Shown here piece after piece: positions 49,601-61,559 of a stretch of 64,000 bases of DNA. The notes under the pieces are model-generated. The model was not told where the DNA came from. It saw only the letters and a list, made by a program, of their open reading frames with translations, and ran no database searches. The stretch covers positions 80,641,268 to 80,705,267 of the forward strand of contig NC_089981.1 of the NCBI RefSeq assembly GCF_036417845.1, given 5' to 3'. Each line of letters begins with the position of its first letter. Within the stretch, counting starts at the first letter, position 1. The stretch is from Apteryx mantelli (lineage: Eukaryota > Chordata > Aves > Apterygiformes > Apterygidae). The position numbers were made by a program, and so were the translations under genes.

Positions 49601-52600
49601 AGATTAACTCCAGCTTTTATGCAGACTTGCACAGTGATGATACTTACTGGTAAGTGTAACCTTTAGTAGTTACGTAACACTTGGTTAAATTGTGTGTGTT
49701 AGAAAATACCAAGTTAGCAAAACAAACTTTTGAATTGATGCATGTATCTGTTTTGACCTGGACTGGATTTCTTGAGCACTGGAAAGAATCTTGGCTGTTG
49801 GTAGGCAAACCAGTCTACAGCTTAGTAGTTAAGAGACTCGGTTCGGAAGTTAGACTCAAGTTTATCAGAAACTCTTGGACTTTTGTTTCTCCTTCCCTAA
49901 TTCTAGGTAAATACTCGAAACACTGAACTACAGGGTCAGTCCCTCTGTTCCGTTAATATTCATACAAATATTAAATACAGATGATAATAAAATCAGTGGA
50001 AGCATTGTAATTCTTGGACCAGCTCTTTGTGAACTGCTGGGTTGGCCCGTATAATGTCTGTAATAAAACTCTGCTTTTTCTAGGCAAACCACAGCTATGA
50101 GGATATATTTAAGTTGAGCTTTCCAGAAGTCTCTGTACCACAGTCCAGAGAGAGCATAAGAAGCTTAGATCATGTATTTGATACAAATAATGAAGATACT
50201 GGGATTCCTGAACTTATGAAGAATCAACTTTGGTAATGAGTTTAAAGAAATAATTAAAAAAAAAAAAACTCAGCAATTACACTGCTTATTTAATAATTTA
50301 AAAATGGTAGTACTTGCAGAGTAACTTCAAACTGAAATTCTTTTCAATCACTATTCTCTTTAAGCATATGGATCTTACCAATTTTGTGTTGTGTTATTAA
50401 AGGAAATAGATTGTTTTTTAGCTGTTGGAAAACAAGGTAGGAAATATATCAAAAGTATAAATTCCTGCTTAGGGTTCTTTCTGCTGTTGGTATGCTTTCT
50501 TATGACTAAGTTTCTGGAATGCCAGAACACCAACAGGCAGCCTGTTCTTCCTGTTTGCTTGTTCTTTCTTTACAGTGCATCTGACTTGCTCTCTGTCATC
50601 TAAAGCAAGAGTGTTGCTGCTGCTTCTACTGACAACCTGCTCTTTCTTTTTCCCCTTCCCAATTTTCCCAGGTGGTAACTTCTTTTCATGTTAAACAAGA
50701 TTTGCTTCTGAATCTGTGGTGCATCTGGCTTCTTTCCTGGGGTTATGTTAACAGCAATTAGTATCATTGACTTAGCTCTCTCAAGACAGCTGGAATGCTT
50801 TTAGACTTGTTACATGTTTTTGAAGGATCAACAGCTTCTGAAGAGTATTGTAGTTATTTTTGCATACATCTGAGGCTTTGTATCTAGAAAGTTGGGTCAC
50901 TTATTCAGACCATACTTTGGAAATATCACAAGAATTGTAATAAAATACATTTAATGTGGGCATCCTTTCAGCAAGCTCCTCACATGTGCATTAAGCTTTA
51001 ATTAGGTAACAGGTTTGAACTTGTGGAGGAAAAAAGAAAAATGGATATATGTCTTAAAAGGACTTCAATATTAGAAGAGTACCTACTAAAGACAGAAAAG
51101 CCCTGATATACTGCGCTGAATTAACTAAAGATAAATGACACTTGCATCATATACTAAACTAAAAGCGCTTGGATTTATCTAGCATGAATGCAGTATAAGA
51201 TCCCAAAGTAGTATGCAGAAGGAGCTCTTTAATTCTCACTGCTTCAGTAGTATTGTGCCTCTGGCTTTGATTCCCTGTTTTGTAGTACGCGTATGTCTAG
51301 ACCAGATATCAGAAGGTAACCTGTCTGAGTGTCAGGTTGCTATGTTGGAGAGACATGGCTGAAATAAAGGAGAAAGGTCTGAGAGACAGGATGTGAGGTT
51401 CAGAATTAGTAGGGCTGAACTGTTTACCTGCATTTCACAGAACTAATTGGATAATCCAAGTTGTGGGCATATAATGATCTCTGAAATATGCTTCTAATGC
51501 ACTTCTTATCTGAGAACCTCAAACATACAATGATGTTGAGTTGCTGTTCCTGTTAATTTTTGTGCAACCTTATTAGTACAATGGGTTGATAGTTTGAACA
51601 AATGTAGGAATAGTTTTAAGGTAAGTTGCTTTTTAGCTCAAGGTAGGCTAGTGTGCAATTGTTTGTGATGAAAATAACTTTTAGTTATATATGCCTACTG
51701 GAAACCTTCTACATCTTACAGCCTTAAATTGTGTTCCTTTCCTAGCATTGATTGTGGAAACATATGGAGAATTCTTAAAGACTTTGATAATACCCCCAGC
51801 TTAAGACATCCCTGGAGTAAATCTCATTGCCAAGAAAACCTCTTGAGTGTTCTTGGAATAAATGCAAACCAAAAGGTAATTGAACAAAGGTTGGCTAGTA
51901 TGCCAGCACAAACACTTGGTTATAAATCCTGATTTATGTGAGCTATACATGCAGATGCATGAGGAATGAACTATATGTGGATGAATCATAGGTTTCTTTA
52001 AAGAGGGCTTTTTAAAATGATAGTGTAGTGTTTACTCAGCATTGTGTCAGTTACTATGAAAGTTGTGCAGGGATCAAGTTTTGATTATCTTTACACTGAA
52101 GCCTCCATTATATAGTGCTTGTTGCATTAAATGGTACGTTCAGCTTTGAGTATGTTTATAGAGGTAGCTTTCAGATGTGTTCAGTAAGATGGCTTTATTT
52201 TTTTCTGCTCAATGTATGAGAAAATTGTTAGCCTCTATTATCTTTTCATTAAGTGAAAATTGGATTTGAATCTGTGAGGCTGTTAAGGCAATTACTGGAT
52301 GTTTTAATGGTATACAAGTTGAAAGTGTGTTCCATTTCCCTTTTTCTCAGATTACTTTATCTGTTTTGGCAAGACTTGAGGGAGAGGAGTATGTTTTAAA
52401 TAAACTCAAGAGAACAAACCAATAGTATTGAAAGATCCCCCAAAGAAATGTCACTGTTTAATCTCTTATTTTGAGAAGACAAAGGTATCAAAAATAGTTT
52501 AGTATTCAACCTGGCTCAAATTAATTAGTCATTTGTGCTTTTCAGAAGTAACTATTTTAATTAATAATTTGATTGCTGAAGTGTGTGTTTGGGAGGGAGG

Positions 52601-55055
52601 GGGTTGTGTGTAATTTTCCTATTATGGACATATTTCACTTCTCATGCAAGTTAGATGTAAACAGAATTACCAAGCTGAAGGTATAGGACCTATTCTGCAC
52701 CCAAAAGCAACTCTTACAGAACTGTCATTTGACTTCTCCAACATAGTTAATCTCTTCTGTTCCTGTCCCTCCCGTAGATACAGATGCCTTAAACCAATGT
52801 ACAGGCAACGTCAAATGGTATCATTACTTCTTTTCCCTTATTGGAAAATCATATTGCTTTTAACAGTGCTGCTGCTGATGTATTTCTCAGCTATTTTCTA
52901 GTGTAGAATAGCGATAATTTATTTGGAAATAGCATTTTTTTTTAAGTCACAATTTGATTTGTGTGTGTTGAGCTTGCTTTGTCATAGAACTATATTAATA
53001 CAGGGGGAGCTGCTTGACAAATCAAAATACAGCTTCAGGAAATAAAATTTGGTGGTTATTGTTAATTGAGGGAAAACTTCTCTATAGGTTGCATATGTTG
53101 AGATCAGATAGATACTAGTTTAAAAAAAATGTAAATTATGCTTTATTAGGACTTTCCAGAGAGCCAGGATGACATTTTTGAAGAATCAAATGTTAAAGAT
53201 GATGAGGACTTCAGATCTGATGGATTCAGTATTAATAACTGCAAAGCACTGATCCAGACCAAGGTAAGAATTTTTCTGAAGGTAAGTACTTAAGAGAACT
53301 ATGCAGTGTATTTTACATGTTCCTCTGTGCTACAGTCTGGAATTTGTCTGCTAATTGTTCTGGTGCATCTGCTAATGTTCCTGTTTGTTTCTGATAAGGC
53401 TGTGTGGGTGTAGGGTTTTTTTCTGCTCCCTCTCTCTTTGAAACCTACCTGGCAACTTCAGAAAAGGTAAAATATAACATACTAAATGCAAAGTGACATG
53501 ATATGGGGAATGTTGAAATGTGTGGTTATTTATGTAACTTGGACTGTAGCTCAAATTATAATAGGGAGAGGAAGGGGAGAGAGAGGCAAATATGTAAAGA
53601 GAGAGAAGCAAATATGTAAGATGTAGTCAAGATGCTCTGATGACAAAGGGAAATTAGTGTGTCTGTAGAAACATCAATGTGTTGATCACTGTGAGAATAG
53701 TGATTATGACTGCTGAAATATACAGTAAGGGAGAAATTAGAAGGCAAGTTGGTATAGAGAAGAAATTGCATTCAAACTTCCATTTCACATATTCAGAATG
53801 ATTCAGATTTGGTTTGTTCACTCTAGAAGAAAATAGGAACTACTTAAAAAGGCTCAGTAGCTAACCAAATTAGAGGGAGGCAGAACTAATGTTATAATTA
53901 CTGGGATTTGAGAACATTACTATTTTTAAGCTGTTTTATAGAATGTATAGAGAAATGAAATTGGAAATGCTTTGCCCTTAGTGCATGAATATCTTTGGCT
54001 AAGCAAAAGATACATGCCTAAATATGTATCCGTTTTCTGAGGTCAGTCTGTTTTACCTTACATCTGTTTCAAGTTAGCACTTTCTTAGTCAAGGCAGCCT
54101 TGATAAGCCCTGTTTCTTTCTTGCAATGTAAGTTGGAACAAAAATTCTGTCATTTCTCATTGCTTTAAATAAATCAATCACATTGTTAAAAACACAAAGT
54201 ATTTTGGATAAATATTCCAACACAAGTTCTGAGCGGAGAATAATCTTGAGCATAAACCTGGGATGCGTAGTTTGAGGCATGCTTTCATTGCTATGCTTTG
54301 TTCTGTTTACGGAGTCGGATACTGAAATTGTACTGTTCTGGGAACTTTGTACATAAGAGATATTAGACTGGGAAATTCAGAAAGAAAACCAAAAGAGACC
54401 ATCTACAGCCTGTTCATTCAGAATTCAGTTTTGCTTTCTTGCAGTAAGTACATAAGGGTGAGAGTTGGGATCACACTATCATCTGACACATACTTTGAAT
54501 ATTTGTAAAATACAGAGGCAGAGTTTAAGTGAAGGAGAAATGGCTCAAGGTGAATGAAGAAGTAATAAATTTAAGACAAATTCTGATACAGAATTATGGT
54601 AAATGGACAAAGGTATTCTGGTGTAGCCTCTGAAGGGAAAGAACAGGCCCTACAGCTTGGTATCTCAAACTAAAGCTAACTAGAAAATGTCTGAATGTCA
54701 GCCCTAATTTGGGAATAAAATAAGTTAAATCAACTAGTGGGATTTTTTGTATTTATCTTCCTGGTCCTATGTCCTTTTTTTATACCTTATTTTTTGCCTT
54801 AAGCTAGTTTTGATTTTATAAAGTCTGTATAAAATTTAGACTGAAATATGCTAAGTGATTAATTTACTATGGGATGGAAAAAAATTAACTTGGGTTTTCT
54901 TTTTCACTCAGCTTTCTGTATCACCAGATTCCAGACATGGTCATCTTTTTACTTGTAACCTTTTCTTGAAAAGAACATCATCAAGTGGAAATATGCAATA
55001 TATAACAATCCCAAGAAAGAAGCAAATTTTCACTACACACAACCTAAAAATGTAA
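46175..55055 (+). CDS. CLBA1: CLBA1, clathrin-binding box of aftiphilin containing protein 1 (five coding exons, 331 aa)
   Basis: Spliced coding region: 46175-46633, 50084-50232, 51746-51875, 53150-53263 and 54912-55055 (stop TAA). Every intron is GT...AG, and the exon phases (0, 2, 0, 0) join into one open frame of 331 codons. This is close to the roughly 325 residues I recall for the human protein. Visible parts are an acidic, Ser-rich N-terminal half, WGDFEGF at about residues 86-92, the clathrin-binding-domain core from about residue 205 (WRILKDF) to 241 (LLSVLGI), an acidic stretch at about 248-268, and a conserved basic C-terminus (IPRKK). From the family, the aftiphilin-type box binds clathrin heavy chain, and W-G-D-F fits the consensus for binding the AP-1/GGA ear domain, so a role in trans-Golgi/endosome vesicle traffic is likely. 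The paralogue aftiphilin is far larger, so this short protein is CLBA1, not AFTPH. The start is chosen because an in-frame TAA lies just upstream at 46166 and A is at -3. Confidence 0.88.
48036..48085 (+). repeat. Fragment of a common reptile interspersed repeat
   Basis: GAGATCATAAACTCTTCAGG and TCAGGACTCTGTCTTC match the widespread motif 'GATTGTAAGCTCTT.GGGCAGGGACTGTCTT' seen throughout turtle and crocodilian DNA. Family name uncertain. Confidence 0.4.
48086..48175 (-). mobile_element. Probable CR1 3'-end relic
   Basis: TTTAGTTTGGAAGGGTCCTG, CATCTCATCCGACTTTCAAT and GTCAAGTGCTTCA resemble the reverse complement of the CR1 tail (the usual form is ...TTTAGGTTGGAAAAGACC...ATCGAGTCCAAC...). It is old and short and lies within a CLBA1 intron. 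Confidence 0.45.
50084..50232 (+). CDS. CLBA1: CLBA1 coding exon 2
   Basis: The acceptor is CTGCTTTTTCTAG just before 50084 and the donor is TTG|GTAATGAG at 50233. Translation begins ANHSYEDIFKLSFPEV and ends IPELMKNQL plus two bases. The leftover TG joins the first C of the next exon to make Cys. The start of the Pfam-type clathrin-binding box lies here (SYEDIFKLSFPEV). The exon is 149 bases long and ends in phase 2. Confidence 0.85.
50233..51745 (+). other. CLBA1: CLBA1 intron after coding exon 2
   Basis: The 1.5 kb intron contains an A-run near 50258-50269. I recognise no repeats, and the short ORFs have no support. Confidence 0.7.
51746..51875 (+). CDS. CLBA1: CLBA1 coding exon 3 (core of clathrin-binding box)
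   Basis: The acceptor is TTCCTTTCCTAG and the donor is AAG|GTAATTG at 51876. The exon encodes CIDCGNIWRILKDFDNTPSL, then RHPWSKSHCQ and NLLSVLGINANQK. This W...LKDF...PW..SHC...LL.VLGI pattern is the part I recognise best from CLBA1/aftiphilin proteins, and it fixes the gene identity. The exon is 130 bases long and ends in phase 0. Confidence 0.88.
51876..53149 (+). other. CLBA1: CLBA1 intron after coding exon 3
   Basis: The 1.3 kb intron is AT-rich. The 85-codon ORF at 52644-52901 has no family resemblance and no phase-compatible splice pair. Nothing else was seen. Confidence 0.7.
53150..53263 (+). CDS. CLBA1: CLBA1 coding exon 4
   Basis: The acceptor is TGCTTTATTAG and the donor is AAG|GTAAGAA, close to consensus. 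The exon gives 38 codons of acidic sequence (DFPESQDDIFEE, then KDDEDF) ending in CKALIQTK. Phase is 0 at both ends, so skipping this exon would leave the frame intact. Confidence 0.85.
53264..54911 (+). other. CLBA1: CLBA1 intron after coding exon 4
   Basis: The 1.65 kb intron holds a small purine-rich tandem repeat at 53581-53620 (two copies, period 22, sharing GCAAATATGTAA). Nothing else was recognised. Confidence 0.7.
53581..53622 (+). repeat. CLBA1: Short tandem repeat, period 22
   Basis: GAGAGGCAAATATGTAAAGA is followed by GAGAGAAGCAAATATGTAAG, sharing GCAAATATGTAA 22 bases apart. It lies within a CLBA1 intron. Confidence 0.75.
54912..55055 (+). CDS. CLBA1: CLBA1 last coding exon
   Basis: The acceptor is TTTCTTTTTCACTCAG. 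Translation LSVSPDSRHGHLFTCNLFLK continues through a Ser-rich stretch to IPRKKQ and ends HNLKM, with the TAA stop at 55053. The exon has 47 codons plus stop. The HLFTCNLFLK block and the basic IPRKK tail look like the conserved C-terminus of this family. Confidence 0.85.
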   Translation, partial: LSVSPDSRHGHLFTCNLFLKRTSSSGNMQYITIPRKKQIFTTHNLKM

Positions 55056-55600
55056 TTTTTCAGTAGTGATGTTTGTTAAACCAAATGCACTTTTTATTTC
55101 TTTTTCCTTTTGAACTGAGTGTGGTTTACCTTTATTTTGTTACTGGCTTGATACTAGAGACTTGATATGTTCTTCAGGGAAGTGACATACTGCTATATAT
55201 GAGGTTCCTAAAGCCACCTTATTAAAAGGTACTTACCCTATTTAGTTTTGAAGTCAAAGATACAATTTTGTCCTGGTAAGTTTGTTTTGGAGTCATGTCT
55301 CTTACAGTAAATGCAGCTGCAATCAAATCTTAAAGATACTCTGGTAAACTACTCTTTTTAACTACTGACCTTTCAGGCCTTAATATCTCTTTGATGAAAA
55401 ACCTTGTTTTTCTGCCAAAATCTAAACACATCTTAGGTGTGTTGTGAAGTGTGCCTTGTCACTCTATCTTCTCATATTTAGTCCAGCTTGGATCAGCTGA
55501 GGTCTGGTACTTTACTACTGCTTAGCATAATGAAAAGAACCTTCTGCATCCTGTGGCTTTTACTGGGGTTTTAAAAAAATAAAGCTATTTAACTTCCGTG
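55056..55600 (+). other. CLBA1: CLBA1 3' UTR (end estimated)
   Basis: After the stop at 55053-55055 the first canonical AATAAA on this strand is at 55578-55583, followed by GU-rich sequence (AGTGGTGTGATC) about 50 bases on. An earlier ATTAAA at 55221 and a later AATAAA at 55689 are alternatives. The true end needs transcript data. Confidence 0.5.
55578..55583 (+). terminator. CLBA1: Candidate polyadenylation signal of CLBA1 (AATAAA)
   Basis: First canonical hexamer downstream of the CLBA1 stop, with a GT-rich element about 50 bases later. Confidence 0.4.
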
Positions 55601-58600
55601 TCTGATAGAGCCTGCTCTGGTAATAGGGGTAGAGTCAGTGGTGTGATCAGATTCAAAACACTTTGTTCTGGCATTGATTTCTAATTGAAATAAATCGCAT
55701 CTTTGAAGCTGACTGTAACGTGACTTCTTGGATTCATTCAGCTACCAAACATTTAAACCATGCATAATCATGCTAGTTAAAGCTTAACAACAGTGTAGTT
55801 CAGGACTTTCACTGGACAGTGCTATAAATTGCTACCCTAAGCCTTTTAAAATTTTACAGCAATTATCAACTCTATTGCCCACCTTTCCTGCATGCTTAGG
55901 TACCAGATGAGATGCACTTCAGTAACATTCATAAAATCCATGGTTCATCCTTGCCAGCTGCAGCAGCTTTATTTGTTGGTAATAATTATGCAAGGTACTA
56001 ATCATTTACTGTTTTGACTGTTCTGAATATGAAAACTTTGTATGAGTGTTTTTTAAAGACATTGCCAAGTCTTTTGGCTTTTTGAAGAGAATGTCACAGC
56101 ACAGGACAGACTTTTTTGTGTTAAAAGCATGGAACAAACTTGGATATTCCAAAATTAAATCAGTTACTTAATGATGTGCATAGTCTGTTCTTAAGAACTG
56201 TATAAAGCACTGGTGGAATCAAGCTCTTAATCTAGCAAACTGTTTAGCAGTGAAATTAAAATTGCGATTATTTACTAACTTTAGTAATGTTTATGATGCC
56301 TCAGTGCTATTAGTGCAAGATAAACTGTATACTGGTTACTCAGTAAATAGAAACAGACTATTTGAATAAGTGCTATTTGGAAGTGGCTCAGCAGTTTCCC
56401 TGTCTTAGGAGTTCTGCATGGCTAGACTGAAAACTCTATGTGGGTGTAAGAGCAGGGTTAACTTCACTTAACACTGGATTTCCTGTTTTCAGAAACTTTC
56501 CCCTAATAGTAATCTAAGAAGAGGTGTGATTTCTTGTTTTTCTTTTTGTTTTTTTTGTTTGTTTTTGGTGTTTTGGTTGGGTTTTTTTGAAAAATTGTTG
56601 CATAAAAACACCAACCCAGTGAGACAGTTAAGCTCTATGAGAAACTACCTCCTGTTTTCACATATTCAGTACTTCCTGAACTGGGGCTTAACTTTGTTTT
56701 CACTTTAAGCTAATGTTGATTAGAGTAGCAAAACTTTGCATTAGGCTGAGGCAGTTGCTGTGGATTTCCTGCTGTGAGGGAGGTGGAAATACTAATTGTT
56801 TTTAGGCAGGTAGCTGGATTTTTTTTTAATTGAATTTGCATATTCATTTTGAACTTCCAAGTTTTTCAGAGCATTTAAACATGTATTAAAGAGAGCATTA
56901 AACTCACAAAACAGTAAATTGCCAATGAATGATGAGTGGAAATTTGAAGTTGGAAATAAACATTACTGAAAATCAGCTACCAGAATAAAATCTCATTCTT
57001 AGGCTTTTCCATAAACAGGGCCCTGTAGAGGGGCTGGGAGGGAAGAGGTTTGTAGCATGTATAGCACTGAGGCACTGGACTCCAAGACCCTCCTTCTGGG
57101 CATTAAAGTTTGTCTTTCCTTTTGTTAACATTTGATAAATGGAGCAGATAATGTTTTGCACTATTACCCCAGGGGAGCAGTAAATATGTAGTGTCTCAGT
57201 CATAGTAGCAGGTCTTACAGCCATGTCCAGGATTCAGGAGAACTGGAAGAAAAAGTCTCAGCCCTTTATGATTCAGTGGGGAAAAACTACTTCTCGCTTC
57301 AACTAACAGGCAGCTTCCCTGCTGCCCCCCAATGCTTTGGGCTACCTGACCTCTTAATGACTTTAAACACTGGCTCCACAAGACAGTGCTGGTTGGGAGA
57401 ACTTTGACAAGTTCATCTCTTTCAGATTGACTCTAACAGAACTGAAATTACAAAGTAATTCCACTCAGTTTAGAGTTTCTGGAGTCTTGGCAGCCCTCAT
57501 CTGAATTTGGACACAGTCGGCATATTCGGGGGAAGCAATATTCACAAAGCTAAAATTAGGCTCTGCTTCCCTTAAGTGAACAAGAGAGCATGCTCAGGGA
57601 GACAAGCCTCTCCAAACTGAATTGCACTAGACCATTTTTAGGGCTAGTGTATAGTATAGAAGTAGCCTTGGCTTCCGTTGTTAAGGGGTGAGGGAGAGCC
57701 CTCGGATGTGTTTTCCACTAATACTGTGTTCATTTCCTTTTGTCATTTCCTTGTTGTGCTTCTTCCCTGGCATGAAGCCAGCTGTGCTATCAGCTACTTA
57801 CTTACCAACTCCTGAAATACAACTTTGTTTTAATCTTAAAAAGTGGCAGGTGTTTATTCTGTGAAAATGGTGCATGGAAGAAAATTATACTGTGTATCTT
57901 AGTATGATTTAAGCTATGAATTTCACCATTTCTAATCTTAGTCATGAGCTCTTAGCTGCAAAATACTTAGTTTTGATGAACTGAACATGTTACTGTACTG
58001 TGTTGTATTTGTGGAAAAAAAGTAAATACCATAGATTTTTGACATTTACTTAGGATTTTGAAAAGGTGAAAACCAAAACAAGGCAAGAGTTTTAGCCAGC
58101 AGAGCTAGACAGAAATGCTTTTTTCCTTCAAAGTAAATTATAACATTAAGATTTTAGTTTCAGACTAGAGGGGAAAAATATACATAGACCAAAGTTCTAA
58201 AAAGTTCAAATCAGAAATGTAACTACTGAAATGTTCTCTTTATAGAAGGAACATTGTAAATAGAGTTGTGCAAGAAAAACCCCACCTACGTTACAGAAGA
58301 CTGAAACATTGCTCCTATGAAAAGTGTGGTCAAAGCTAAAACACACGTAAAACTTTAGGGAAAAGCACATATTTCAACAAACAATCATTTAGAATTTAAT
58401 AGAATAGACAGGCACAGTTTTAAGAAAGTTTTGTCTTAAAAACACTGTATTCCCAGTATTTGTGGACTTTATTTTTAAAAGTCCAAATAAAAATACTTAG
58501 AATTTGATTTTAAAAAAAAGCAAAACATTTTGGACCCCATTATGACTTCTAAGTATACCATAGGCCCAGCATTTGTTAGACATATGCAAAATACTTTAAA

Positions 58601-61559
58601 TAAAAAAAAATCTTTTAAAAGTTTAAACTTTTAGAACACTGAACTTGATCATAATGGGTTTCATAGATCAAAAAAGAAAAGATTTGAAGTAAAAACAGTT
58701 TCAAAAGACTGTTTAAAAGGGAGTACATTAGTATCAGTTGGTTTTTGGCTTTTAAAAACATGTTTTTTGAAAACTGACAGGATTTGCTTGTTGGAAATAT
58801 TTTCTGAGAGCAGTTCTTCATGAGCAACAGTTGCAGGGCCTCAACCACATTTGAACAACAGGTTCTTTGACCTGTCCTTTTTAGGAGATGAGACTGGAGA
58901 AATGTATTATTCACTTATAGTCTTAAGATCTGAGTGAAAAACTAGAATTTCACTCCTTTCACTACTCAATTATTCAGTGCTTATATACTTAAGTCATTTT
59001 TTCCCTCACAAAATTTTTTTTTCCTCATTTTTTGAATGACAGCTTACACCGGGGAGAATTAAACCTTAGTTTTGCTAAGCATTCAGCATGGATCAGTATC
59101 TTATTTTCTTAAAAAACAATGTATTTTAGCTCTTAATACAGGAATGACTAGAATGAGAAAAATTATCCCCTAAATAAATATAGAGATTTTCATGTTAGTA
59201 AAAATTCACTTAACAGTTGCAATGCTTTTAACTTGTTGGAATATAATGGATACTTGTACTAGCCTTACCATTTCATCTTTATGGCATGCAGACACCAATT
59301 CCTTATAAAAACAAAAAAAGTTTCCTTCAGTGCTTCAAATGAATTGTTTTCATCTACCTCAACTAAATGTACTTTGTCCATTTAGCTTAAATTCACCTGT
59401 GGACTTTTTACAATATTATGGGCAATATTCGTTCCAAGAGACAACATAAACTGCCCCACAATCAAATCTCCATATTGATTCAGCAACAAAGGGCAGTTTA
59501 TCCAATACTCAGAGCTCAAGAGCTTTGCGCCCTGAGCTGTACCGTATTGAATTTGAACAGTGCATATGTTGCTGCAGTCTGTTTGGCACCATTTACTCAT
59601 TTTTTCAGGCTTTCATGCATCATTGAGACGTGGCTCTTTTCTTTAATCTGACTTCTGAAACACTACATCTATTTTCAAAGTTTAGGGTAATTACAGAATT
59701 TATAAGCACCCCTGATCTTTTCAATAGTGAACATCTGAGAACTTCCTGGAGTACTCATATGTCAGGTAGGACTGCAGATGCAATTTGGCTAAAAATGAGC
59801 TGCATTCAAATTAATTGTTAAAATGCAAACTTCACTGTGGATCTGAGTTTAGCTTGCCAAATTCATTGTTGATTCAAAGAAAAAAAAATCAGCAAGCAGT
59901 TGTGACAGGCTTGCTTCAGTTGAGCCTAATAGAAGTTCTCAGTTCCTTCTACTGAAATATGAAACAGACCCTCAGAATTTGTCAGCCCAAAGCACAACTT
60001 GGGTACCAAAGCATAGCCAGTTTAGCATAGTGCTTTGCTTGCATAAATGGATCCTAATGAGGAAAAAATGTCTGGAATGAAGTTTGCAACTCCAAGGTTT
60101 TTTTTTTCTTTCTTCTTCTAATAAAGGCACGATGCCTGTAAATGTCGGTAAATACTTAAAAAGAATCTAGCTTCCCTGAATCTCTGCTTTAATAATGCAT
60201 GCTTTTATAGCCACACCTCTACATCTTAATAGATTAATTTTTGAATTCTGCTAATACTATTTTAAGAGCTCAAAATTAAAGTTGGTTTTGCAACTAATTA
60301 TAGCTCATTTTCCCCACAGGACTACTGCATATGTTGTTTTGTCATGGTATGTATTTTACTCTCACTTGAGCTGGAAAATTAGTCTTTTTAAGACTCGCTC
60401 CCACTACAGAGAGTATTGAGCCAGACAGAGCATTCTGAGTATTACAGTCAACACCTCAGCTAGCCACATCTTTCAAACTGCACTGGGCTGCTTAGCATGC
60501 TTCTGAAGTTCAAATCCTTCAGTGGGGCATTGGCTAAAATTGAGGCAAATGCAAGAAACCTTATAGCACTGTTAAAAAGTCTCAGTGTGATCTGAAAGCA
60601 ATACTTGAGAAATATTTTCTTAAAAAGTTAAACTGCAGTATACCTCAATAAAGGCAGCTTTTTCTATTACCAGATTTCAGGACTGAGCAGAACAGGAGCA
60701 GCTCTCTTCTCTCCTGTACTGCAATGTCAGAAGTGTCCTGCTCCAGTAGAACAGACAGCAATAGGGCCAGTGCCATGACAGCAACCACCTCACACCCAAA
60801 AAGGAATTGCTTTTAGACCCATGATTTTCAAACTGTGGTCAGCAGGCTCCAGGGCAAAAGGTGGGAACCCCCGCTCTGTAAGAAGTAGCCAATAAAAACA
60901 ATCTTAGCAATAACATTGCAGAAGGGTCAGCAGCTCAGTAGAAACATTTTAGAGGTCCACAACAGAAAAGCCGCTAAACCTGAAGTCGCTGGTGTAATCT
61001 GCATCAGCACAGTCAATTCACTGACTAGCAACCAACCTTCCACTAGCACGGGAGTTCAGCAGTATGCTCCTCCCAGACCAACAAGCAAAGAGTCTGTTGC
61101 CTCAACTGTATGTGTATACATGCATAAATAGATATATATCAAGACTTGTATTTGACACGATTTCAAGCACGGCAGCCTTAGAAGTAACACTAAGAACTGC
61201 ATGGACAAAGAAGACTTAGCTACCTAGCGCAGACAAAAAACCAAGCATGGCTAAAGCATAATGAATGTATTTCACTGGTTCACAGTAAGGATTCTCCCAC
61301 CCACCCCACCCCACCAGCTACAAAAAAATGCTGTGTGTGACAACCCTTGTTCTACAGAGATGGGAATCTTCATGCAAAAAGAAGATGCAAAACCTTGGAT
61401 GTGGTATTTAATATTTCTAAGAAAAATAGCAAATTTATGAAAGCAACCATCTAGGGAAAAGTGTTACATCTTCATGAGTAGAAGGAATAAAGAAGGTTGT
61501 CAAGGTACTTTTTTTTTGTTGTTGTTAGAACATTCAAATACTGAAGGCTTCAAAATTTA
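55601..61559. other. Intergenic between CLBA1 and the downstream neighbour, no gene seen
   Basis: AT-rich, with T-runs at about 56540-56590 and 56820. The 99-codon minus ORF 58914-58615 is lysine/leucine-rich translated AT-rich DNA. No exon signal was convincing. Confidence 0.55.
60826..60895 (+). mobile_element. Possible hAT/Charlie-like terminal fragment
   Basis: TTTTCAAACTGTGGTCAGCA and GGTGGGAACCCCCGCTCTGT resemble the 'GGTTCTCAAACTGTGGTC.GC' start of hAT-type elements. Short, and low certainty. Confidence 0.25.

Larger units (their letters stand above)
46634..50083 (+). other. CLBA1: CLBA1 intron after coding exon 1
   Basis: AT-rich intron of 3.4 kb. It holds two repeat relics near 48036-48175 (listed separately) and a short direct repeat of TTCATACTACT at about 47385-47405. 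No further exon-like segment with matching phase was seen. Confidence 0.7.
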